From contig CM075851.1 in NCBI GenBank assembly GCA_037975125.1, forward strand, positions 120,248,908 to 120,312,907: DNA of 64,000 nt, given 5' to 3'. A model generated the notes under the pieces. That model saw nothing but the letters and a program-made list of their open reading frames with translations. It was not told the origin of the DNA and did not search any database. The stretch's first letter is position 1. The number at the start of each line of letters is the position of its first letter. This document shows, in pieces, positions 15,012-27,000 of the stretch. Origin of the DNA: Latrodectus hesperus. Lineage: Eukaryota; Arthropoda; Arachnida; Araneae; Theridiidae. The translations under genes were made by a program, and so were the position numbers.

Positions 15012-18000
15012 TCATTTTGAGGATTCATTTTTGTCTTCAGATTTTTCACTGTTTTCTTCAACAGTAAGATTTGAAAGTTTATCAGCTACTTCCTCTGTGT
15101 TTTTTTCTGGGGATGAGTTTGTGCTTCCTTTATCATCTTCCTCATCATCTTCACTACTTTCATCACTTTCAGATTCATTTTCTGAAAAAGAAAGACTAGA
15201 TATATCTATTGAAAAACTATTAGAGAAAAATGACAAAATATTGTATTTGAGACACTAAATCATATATACAGTATTTCCTGCAATGGATAAAAATGTAAAA
15301 TCAATTAAATATAAAAAGAAACAAAGTGAGAGTCCTACTAGAATATGACAGAGTTCGTACAGATTTCCAAGAACCAAATTTCAGGAGTTAAATCAAATAT
15401 TTCCAGGAAGTATAGACATTCATGTTAAATATTTTTTTAAATTTTATACAAAAAATTTTTTTATATAATAATGTATATACAACATTTTTCAATTGCATTT
15501 TTATATAGAAATACACAATTGTAAATAATTAATAAGAATATTTTTTATTTAATTTAGAATTATAATTAATAATTACCTCAAAAGCTTTCAATGAATTTAG
15601 AGCTATTGCGGAACAATTTTTATTTAAATAATCAATATTCTTTATATTGCAGGGGGCAATTAACTTTTGCATAGCAGTTTTATGAAGCAGAGGAATTCCC
15701 CTCCTTTCTAATACAAGTGCTACTTTGTTACAATGTGTAAGCAATGATACAAAATACAATGTTAGGTTAGTAATAAAAAGAAATCTCATTTTCAAAGTAA
15801 ATTTTGTATAACTATAGAAAAAAGCTTTTTCCTGAATTTTTTTTACGTTTATTTACATTAGTTACAATTCAAATATGGCCTTATTGATATTATTTATCTC
15901 TCACACTTACTCTTATAAATTTCAAAATATAGTTAACCGAAAAATACTGAAATAAAGGCTTTCACATTAGCTAAAAATGAAAACATCTAATTAATGTTGC
16001 TGTTTTTTTTTTAATATACAGTATTGATAAATGATTTATACCAAATAATTAATCAATCTTAAAAAGAAAAATTGCTATATCAGATTTTTCTACTAAATAA
16101 ATTATGGATGCCAAAGACAACACCAAGATTAGCAAAATTTCAAAATGTTAATTATCACGGAAATATTTTCTAAAAACTTTAGCAAATGCAAAGTTAGATT
16201 TTAAAGTAAATTCTTTTTTAAGAAAATATTCTTTAAACATGTGTTCATAAGAAAAGAGTTTTTAATATTTAATAAACATAAAAAATTCAAAATTTGAACA
16301 ATGAGTATTAATGAGTTACAAACATTTTTTAATAAATAATATTGATTATGTATGTAAATTTTTACCTTACTTTACAAAAATATTATTTTAATATAGTATT
16401 TTCACAAATATACAAAAATTTTTCTCATAGAAGATAACAAATAAGAAAAGTAAATTAATAACAAATAATTATCTTACAAGTAAATTTTTATATGGTTAAT
16501 CATAATACTTAATTAATGGTTTAAACTAGTAAATATTTAAACATTTTCAGGAACTTAGGCTTATTGTTTTATCTTAATACAATACACAATGACAACATCT
16601 TTGTAAGCAATGATTCCAGTAATTATGACGAAATTTATGATTTGTTTTCTAAATATGAAAAAACCAAAAAATAACCTCTCAACTATTTTTGATTATTTTA
16701 TAAAAATCTGATTACAGCAAAATAAAATAATTCAAGGCTTATAATCTGCATGCTTTTGTTTTCTCCAGAATTTTTTGAAATATTTTCTAAAATTATTAAA
16801 ATTTAATCTCTTGTAAAATTAGTAAGCTTTAATTATCCACTTTGAGAAAAAGCATACTATTTTTACAATCTACTGTCTACTAACACTTTGCTGTGAAGTG
16901 AGTTTACAGAAAAGCAAAATTTATATAAGTTTATTTTAAAAGTGCATAATATATTAGATATGTGTATATATATACTAAAAAAAGCGATTTTAGAGCATAT
17001 TTTAAATTTCACTTTTATGAGCTAACTCTTGCAGCAAAGAATATTTAAACTTGAAAGATTGCTAAACATGTCTTCCAGAACGATTTCAGAAGTTAACTTT
17101 TGTTTTCATCATTCCTTAAATAATTTACTGAAACAAGTCAAAATAATTAGCCTATTGCTAATTGTTTTGACATAATGCATTTGATAATTAAAATCATACG
17201 AAAATTTTTTAGTAATTAATTCAAAAGTAAGCAGAAGCATCGTCATTATTACCTTTTAGTAGCATTTAAAAATTACACCTTGTAAATCAAAAATTAATAA
17301 CCAAGAATTCAAATATAAAAAGAAAAAACATTTTTCAAGCATATTCAAAAGGCACTATAATACAATAATAAAGGATACAGAAACCCTGAGAAATTTTAAA
17401 TTTAAAATCTACAACAATTTCTTTTCAGACATCAGGCATGGTCAATTGCTAATAAAACTATATATTCAATCTGAGATAAATGTTTAATCATCACTTAAAT
17501 ATATCAAACTAAAGCTGAACATTGGGTTGTTGGAAAAAGATGTTTTGTTAATAAAATAACTTATAATCACTAGAAATAGGTACTTGAATAACATTAGATA
17601 AAATGACATAAAACATTTTAGAAATATTGCTATAGTGGCAAAATTTGTTTGATCAAAAAAGTTGATTGAAAATATAGTTTTCAGTTTTAATAAATTTACC
17701 ATTAACATGATACAAAATGTAATTTACAAAACAAATTCTATTATTATTGTGAAAGATTTTCGTATCTTATTAATTTTAATAGATAATGGGATATGGCTAT
17801 TCCAATAAAGCAACTTAATGGAAAAGGAATACATGATAAAATTCTAAGATTACTCAGTACATATAAATTGATTTTAAAAATTAGGTGTGATGTTATTAAT
17901 ATGTGTAAAATAAGTCAATACATTCATTTGTTAAGAATAATTATTTGACCTTTAGCAGTTATAAAGTAATTAAATAGAATTGGAAACAGCAGACCATATA

Positions 18001-21000
18001 AACGGCCAAATAGGCTAACATAAACAAAAATGAAACTTATTCAAATGAGTAAAATGTGAGTGCCAAATCTTTTAGCTATATTGCATAGTTTCAAAATTTT
18101 AAATTATGGATTTAAAGATAAACTTAAATCTATCTATACTTCAAAAAATTCATACTTTTTATTAAACACAAGTTTATTATCAATATTAAATATTTTTGAT
18201 TTATTCACTTTTAAGTATTTCTTAAATTATAATATTTTATATAATTCTTAACATTAGTAAGCAAGTTTTATTAATGTTAAACAGCAAATGAAGAAAACAA
18301 TTTCAGTAAATTTATTACATAAAAACAATTGTGTTATTAAAATAACTACTTCATAACAAATTTTGAATGTACAATAAATATTTGTTCAAAAAAAAAAATG
18401 CTTACCAGTTGAAGTATTTTGCTTTTGTTTATCAACACATTTAGCTGAAATAGCCTTGGCTTCTTCAAATGCTTCCTTAAATTTTTGAGCATCTAAATTT
18501 CCAAAACAAACCATTTAACCATAATAACAAATCCACTAAATCATTTAAAATCAGTCAATTGTAATGATACAGTTCAGTAAGAAACTTTCAACTTTCAAGA
18601 AATAATTTGTTCTTACTGATACTATATCTAAATTAAAAATAAAATAACATATAATAAAATCCGTCATAATTATAAAATACATAAATATTTTAAAATTTTA
18701 TTTTAATATTCAACTTTATATATAACTTTGCACATATACATCGTGAGCTATCTGTGCAGTAAAAAAATGCAGTTACTCTTCAACTTTATTATGTTTACAA
18801 ACCTGAATTTAAAATACTACTTAAAATTATTCAATTTAAAATGAATTAATAATTAATGTTCTGCTTATAGCATATCAGCTAATTTTCTAAGAAAATCCTT
18901 AGAAATTTAAATTTTACACGAGAAAAGGCAATAGTCTCACTATTGGTTTCATAATACAGCATAGATTATGTGATGGTATAGCAGTTTTAGGTGTGTTAAT
19001 TAATTCTATGTATTAAGTATTGTATAATGTTAAAAATATGGTTGTTTTCCCATACATATTTTGCTATTCCTTTATTTAAAAAGTTATTTAACTTTAGTTT
19101 ATAATTTTTTAAAAGTCGAAGATACAAACTACGTATTTCCTTAAAATAGGGAATGAGATTTGGTTCATCCCATAACGGTCATTTTCTGTATATAAGGGCT
19201 AATTAGACCTAGTCTTACAGATTAAAGTACATTCTGAAACACTATAAACATCCATGACAAAAGTGAGACTTGAACCATAATCTGATGAACCAAAAGAACA
19301 AGACATAACTATTCCTCTGCTAGTTTGGTAAATAAAATTAAGAAATATAGTTTATTTTGAACAAAAAAGGACAAATTATGTTTAACAACAACAATGAGGA
19401 ATACAGAAGCTGAAGCAGTTTTTATTTTGATTAGAATTAATCAACATAAAATATTTTTATCATAATATTCTCATTTCAAAAACTGTAATTTAATCACACA
19501 TTAAAAAATAAATTCTGAAGACAAAGCCCTAACATTTGATCATCCATTCAATTAGACTTTCATAGAAAATAATAAAAATATTGTTTAAAAAATTGTTTCC
19601 ATTAAATTTTGTCAAATATTCAGACAGTAAAAAGTTCACTGCTTTAAACAATAAAGAAATAAGTCAAATTAAAATGGGTACAATATTTTCCTTCAAAATT
19701 TTTTCTCTTTCATTAATAAATTATATTATACGATAGAAATTCTTTTGTATATTGTGCAATGTAAACATCAGTCAAAAAACTAAGATAGAAAACATTAAAA
19801 TAAATTGTGATAAGATTTTTCGCAAAGGAATTGTGGTAAAGTGAACATTGAAAATTAAATAAATGCTTGAGTTATATAAATCTCTCAATGTGCACCTCTA
19901 TCAACAAAACTGAGTCTTCAAGCACTTTCTAGTTAAACAAGAAAACTTGTAAAAAACTCATATTCAAGGAATATAATTTTTGGAAACTAATTCAGAAGCA
20001 TGTTAAAGACGTGAGATCAATTACAAGATACCTATAAGTTATGAAAAAATACATAACCATCAATATGTATAGCATTTTTTGTCAAAATATTTTCACTGCA
20101 AATATCTTACTTTCCACATTGGCAAATCTTATAGCTAGAAGTTCAGGTTTTGGTTCTTCATCTGCAAAATCTGCTAGAGTGCTCCACACCCATGCTTTGT
20201 CACTGGTATTATTTGGTTTTAATTCCATATAAGGTTGAACTAAACAAAAATTTAATTATTAGTTATTATAATCAATAAAAATATACATCCATTTTCGTGT
20301 AACTACTTCAATAATGAAAAATTTATATGAATCTATAATTTATAATAAAAAAAATATATAAGGTTTATTTGTTAATTCATGATTATGTTTTGCATACAAG
20401 GACTAATTCAACAGTTATTCTATAGTTGAGACAGAATTCTGTAGTTAAGATTCAGAATCACTGTAACATTCATGCAAGAATAGGAAATTGTACCTAATAT
20501 TTTAAATCCAGCATATTAATCATTTAGCAATCTAGTTAATATTAGGAAACTGGAAATTACTGAAAAATTCTATAAAATAATCAAATTTTATGCAACAGTT
20601 AATATTTGTAATATATGCTAAAAAATCATGGAATTATAATGCTATGGCTTATAAAAGTACAAAAAAAAGTTTGATTATTTCAATTGTATTTTTGTTATGT
20701 AATTATTTATTACAGTTTTAATCCCCTTATTTCTTAAGTTGCTTGTACTAAAATATACATTTTTCATATTTAAAGCGCAAATTTTAAGAATATAAATCCT
20801 TCTTTTTAAAAATTCTTTCACAAAGATTTTAGAAAAAAGTTAGCAAGAATGGTAAAATCCTAATGTATGGAACAAGTTTGGCACAATTTCCAAAAATATA
20901 GCAATGCAGAAATAAGGCATCAACAATTGTTGGCAATGAAGAAATTACATTTTATTTATAAAAGGAAAAATAAAGAAAATGGAAATATCAAAATAATACA

Positions 21001-24000
21001 TACATAAATATAAGATAAAAAAAAGGATATAAATCTCAAATGAATAAACGTAATAAAAGTAAACTTTTATAAAATTCAATAAGTCTAAAAATATAAAATT
21101 CCTTATTCAAAATAAAAATTTACAAAAGAAAATAAAGTCTATTACAAATTCTATGCCTACTTTAATTTTTCTTTTCTGTGCCAATTACTACAGCGGGTAA
21201 ACAAATTTAATCACATTAATAAATTCTTTCATTGACTCTGACAATGTTTCATCACTATGCATACATTGTCACATGTACTCTGACAAATATGAATCATACT
21301 CCCTTTTTGTATCCTTTATTCTGCACTTTACTAGAGACCAAGTTCCTTCAACAGAATTTGTATGGGCACTAGCGACCAGATTTCTGAAGGTTACATTATG
21401 ATTAACCATGATGTGTTTGAATAATTTGTCTTGAAGACAGTCATATGCTTTTCAACAGCATGGCCATCAGACAAAGCTTACTTTTCCAGTACGTCCAACA
21501 GGGTTTCTTTGGATCTACCTTCCACAGCAACCATTAAACATGTATTGTTCGTGTTTTCAATGCCACCAAAACCCCATTAGCCCTCCAAATGCTTACCCCA
21601 GTTAAATTTCTATTTACCAAATCTTGAACTATCAATTTTCACCACGATGGAGTTGCCCTAAGCAGGACTGAATTCATTATTAATCATTTTGCACCCCCCT
21701 GAAAAAACATAATCCAATCTGTTGACAACAGTGATCTTCAACAATACAGTAGGTACTTGCACCATACTCTCATTCCACTGTTTGCAAGACTGTTATTATA
21801 TCAAGATTTGAACATGTCTTCTCCACACATAGGACATGGGAACTGTTCGAGAAACAAGCCCATTTGAAAACAGCAATCTATTATTGTTCTTTTCCCCTTT
21901 GATTAAAAAATTAGCATTTAGATAATTAGAGATTTCTCTCTAATCCTGACACTGTTAAGAACAAATTTTGCATAGCATGCGCAAGCAAATAAACAAATGA
22001 TGTTCATCATATGTGAGTGATACATGGTCACCAATACAAATAAGTGATTCATAATCACCATTTGAGATCATTTTATAATAAAAAAAAAGTTGTAAATCTC
22101 AAAACGGCAATACATAAAGAAACCAACAATTACAAATCACAAACATTATAGTCCTCCCAAATGTCATCAAATCCATGACATTACAGTGATAGGATTAAGC
22201 TAAAATGATTAAGATGATACTTGAATATTAGTCAAATTAACTCACACACAGTGTAAAGAAAAATATAAATGGAAAAAATTTTATGATTTCTGAAGTTATC
22301 AGAAATGTACAACTATGCTACTTTGCACATAATATATTTACAAATACACTCCAAATTATACAAAAGTTTTAAAAATCAAATAGTTTTAATTTCTTCCTCT
22401 TCTATAGGTACAACAGCCCAGTAGGGCTAGGGCCTTCTAGAGAACTCACTTCCATTTCAATCTCTTCTTAGAGATGGTTTGCCAATTTTTTTCCTTCAAT
22501 ATTTGAAAGTCATTAGTGATGCAGTCTGTCTATCTTAATTTTGATCTGCCTCTTGCGCTGGTTCCTGTAACTTTGAACAGAATATTCTACAAGTCAAGGC
22601 AGAGGTCTGCACTCGACAGATATGGCCAGCAAACTTCATTCACAGAATTTTTACCAACTTTACAAAATCAATTTCCTTATTTAAATTATATAACTTACTG
22701 TTGAATCTATGTCTCCATAGACCACTGACAGTAACTATAACAACAATTTCCAAGAGTACTCCTCTATACAGGGATGTTTGTGGGACCCCAAAAAATTCCC
22801 TGAAACTTTTACGGACTTACTACCGACATTTTGGAGTTTCGAGAAGGGGGGAGAGAAATGAAAAATTACAATTATGAAGTATTGAATGACCTAATTATAA
22901 AAGTTCAATGAATTACTTTTTTTGCAAAATTAATAACCATAAATTTTCAAACATATAAACTACTACATTTTATGTAAATATTTTAAATTACCTAAATTAA
23001 TTTTTTTAAAAAAAATTATCTAATTTCTGCTGCTTTTTTTTTATTTTCTGGTGTTTGTGGGCTTGTCTTTCTTTTGTGGCGAACTTCATAATTGCAGGAA
23101 GGTTGACTTATATTTTCCTCATTTACAGTTGAAGAAATTTCTTCGAGAACTGCATATGCAGAGGTAGAATCAGTTTGCTTTCCTGCTAATGTAGAAGGTT
23201 TTTCAGAGACTTTTATAGGTGACTCATCTGAAATACATGTTTTTAAATCCACTTGATATGTTTTCCAACTTCTGTTCATATTCAGTAAGAGATCTTTGTG
23301 AATTGGATCAGTCATTGGATTTTTTTAGCCATATTTTTCACATGAGGTTTCTTTAGAAGCCATTAAATCATATTTAATAGTCTGCACTGCATATAGGGAA
23401 TCAATCTTAAGAGAGGTTCTATAGTCAATGACAAGTGTATCCATTAAATTGAATGCACTTTCCACTAATGGGCCATGGAAGCAGCTAAGGCAGGCTTTGA
23501 CCAATTTTGCCAATGTAGGATACTTATAATCATTTGTGAAATCACCTTTTAAATTAAAAACTTAAGACCAATATTTATCAATTGTACACTTAACTTGATT
23601 TCTACTTTCATCAGATGTGTAGAGCATTTCTTTGGTGATATCAATATCACTCTGGTATAACCTTATTTCAGCTTCTACTTTTGACTTTTCATTATCACTA
23701 AAAATATGGGACATAAAAGAGGATAATTTTTCAAAAGCTAATATTGTACTGGTTTTACCCCTTAGCTCTGGATCTAATGCTGTAAAACTAATTAGATATG
23801 AATTTTTAAGGGGTGACTTCTGTTTCATATGCTGTGCTGTATTAGTATAAGCTTTCATCAGAGAAATTTGGAATTCTTTTGCTATTGGATGATTTTTTGA
23901 CAATTTCTTCAGGAGAGTGGAAGCTTCTGCACCAGTAAATATTACTTTGCTAGGTAGATGGAATTCTGGATTTGTGACACCAACCTTTAATAAATCATTA

Positions 24001-27000
24001 TAAGATGTGCACTCTATATTTTCTAGCTTCATAAAAAAAGAGAAAAATTCTGCCATCAATTTATAATTACTGGAATGTATTAAATGAAGCATTGGTTTTT
24101 TTTGTTTCAAATAATTTAATATATGTGTTGAACTCTGGTAATACCGCGGAATATAATGCCATATGCAGTAAAGTTTTGTTTTGCATAACAAATAACCCAT
24201 TTAGTATTCTTTTTTTCCAAGCTAAAGCATCCTTTGTGAGTTGTTGGGAATGCAAGCAAGAATACAACCCTTCAACAATTTTTTTCTGAGCTGCAGAAAT
24301 ATTTCTTTTATTGTATACAGTTTCAACATAAGAAAAATAATCCCCTTTATCAGTTTTATCCAAGTAGTGAAAATAAAATGCAATAAGAGCATCCCACAGA
24401 TCTTTGATTCTTTCTAAAACACATAAAATGTACACCCACCTATGGTCTGGTCTCTTCAAGGGCTTAAGTTTTTTAATGGCAAGGGATTCACAGATTTTGA
24501 AAAAATTTTCTCTTTTACTGCAGCTTTTCATATCAAAATAGATGTCATCAAACAAATCTTCTAAGTATCTATCAAAACATGAAGCAAATTTTTTTGCAGT
24601 TATTAGCTGTGTGACATGTGTCACCATCAATATCTAATAAGTGGGGTGCTTTGTTTGATCGTAGTCTGGTTTCAACACCCTTTTTTTCCACGCATGGTGT
24701 TACACGAGTCCATTAATACACTAATTAAGTTTGCCCATGGAATATTATTATCTTCAATAGTATTAACAACTGCTTTAAAAACAGCTTCTGAATTGCAAGA
24801 TTCCATCTTTAGAGATGCAAAATGATGAACTACAACTTCATTTTGATTCTTGTCATAAAACTGCACCAATATTGCCAGTATACTTTCTTGAGCATTGCTA
24901 GTACTTTCATCCAAATTTAGAGAAAATGGAGTCTCCTTTAAAGTTTTAATGATATTTTCCTTAATAGTTTTTGCGAGCCCATATTTCATCTTATAATATG
25001 CAGTAGTCCTGGACATTTCCAACGAGTTTAGTGCCATCTGATCGCGGCTCAACTGTTTGCAGAGTTCAATTAAATAGGGAGCTACATTGAAAGAAAGAGA
25101 ATTCTTGGCGATAAACAAAGTTATTAATACGTCTTGGCGCGCTTTTCTTGTCACTATATCCAATGGCCGAGCATCAGTCTCCAGTAAGTCATCAGTATTT
25201 TTTGAATTAGCATTACTTAAAGTCATTAAATGTCTAATGCACTTTGAATATTTTATGTGCGTCACAGTTTTAGAATGATTTGTGAAAGCCTTAAATCCTT
25301 CCCCACCATACTTCAGCAGTGAGTTACAAAAAACACAATATGCTTGTCCAGCAACATTTATTTTCTAGCACCATGTGCTGATGGTATCCCCATTACCATC
25401 TCTCCGTTCAATCCAATTCCACCTAAATGCATTCTGGACACCTTCTTTTAATTGTATAATATCACTATTTATATCGAGAAATTTCATAGTGAAATTCTCT
25501 TGCGTACATAAATAAAAAGTATTTCAATAAACGAAACGAAAAATTTACATGAGCATCAATAAATAAAACGAAAATTTTTCACAGCGGAGAAAAAATATTT
25601 GCGAAACGATTAATGACAAATGGCTAATACGGCGAAAAATCCCCCTTCTCTACTTATTGGCGCCACGCCAGGAGAGGTAAGACCTTTGAACCAAGAGTCA
25701 CGTGATCGCACATTTGGTCGATCGAAGTCTCTCCACTCTTTTTTTACCGCACCTACTTGCCAAAAAGAATCCAGAAGAGAATGTCCGAGAACCTGGGGAA
25801 TGAGTCATAACTCACAATAAGGAAAGAACAAAAAAGAAGTTTTTCCCCCTTTTCACGCATTATCACTGCCTTTGGAGAAAGAAAGGAAAAGTTTTCACCA
25901 CACACACTGACCTTGCATTTTCTGCTTTCAAAGCAAACAAAATTACCCAGATCAAAATAAATAATTCATTAATCCTACTTCCTTTTGAATGATGATCCCA
26001 GGAATTTCCGGCTATCTAAGTTCAAAATCCCTGGAATTCCGGGATTTTACAGGAGCACAAACACCTCTGTCTATAAAAATGTTTTGCTGATTTTTTTGGG
26101 GGGGGTAAGAGTTCATGTCTCAGCAGCAATAGATCTTACAGCGGATTTTTGGCAAGTTTTGTCTTTATTATAATTAACTTTGATCCCATAAAAGGTAAAT
26201 TTTAGTTAAAAATGAAATAAAGATAAATATTTTTTGGTAAATATTGAATTTTTATAAATGATAATTTAGGGAATTATAATTATTTTCCACTTCATACAAG
26301 GGAATATTTTCCAAAAAGGGAGAATTATCTTAGCATTTTTTTGACAAATGAAGTAACAGTATTTCTGCAGAAGACAGTATTTCCACTTTCAAGCGCTTCA
26401 ACATAAAGTCACATCTATTTGCATATTTTTGCAAAAAGTATTTAGGTGAAATACTCACTATAATGGTTGGCACAAATTTTCAAAGTTTTGTCTCTTCGCA
26501 TCAGGATACGAACATAATCGTCTGATTTGTGTTTTAAAATTTTGACATCGCCTACTCCCCTTTCTTTCCACTGTGCAGGTTCATCTTCACTGTCATATCT
26601 GTAAAGTTTAGCTCTCCTGAAAAAAAATTATCATAAATTTCCTGTTTTTCAAGTACAAAGCAGTAAAATTTTAATTTATACGAAAATAAAAACACATTTG
26701 CAATACATTTTAAAAAGCACATCTTCATCTTCCTCAAGTGTTTTAGTCTCTACAAGTGGCAGCTTTACAATTGGATCAAAATGGATATCAGGACTTGCAG
26801 GCACAACATCACCCTGAAAATAAAATTTTTTTATTAAATGTAACTTGCTTATCTATTTGAGCTCTTTAATATACATAAAAAACAAATTTTAATATAATTT
26901 TCTTGGACATTAATGATAAATTTTTTTAAATATTTAAAAATTTTGTCAGAAGAAACAGCTTTAATATTGCTTAAATAATGTGTATTTTATTTCAAGGAAG

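Noticed and set aside
14926..15258. 110-codon serine-rich open frame on the plus strand
   Set aside because: It is the antisense of the acidic last exon of RanBP1; splicing phase and homology support the minus strand.
15577..15811. Cassette exon of RanBP1
   Set aside because: Its reading phase cannot join exon 5 (one trailing base) to exon 6 in frame; kept only as an unidentified open stretch.
20395..20470. Sixth SINE family member
   Set aside because: Only a loose resemblance to the AAGGACTAATT tail; no B box or shared body could be aligned.
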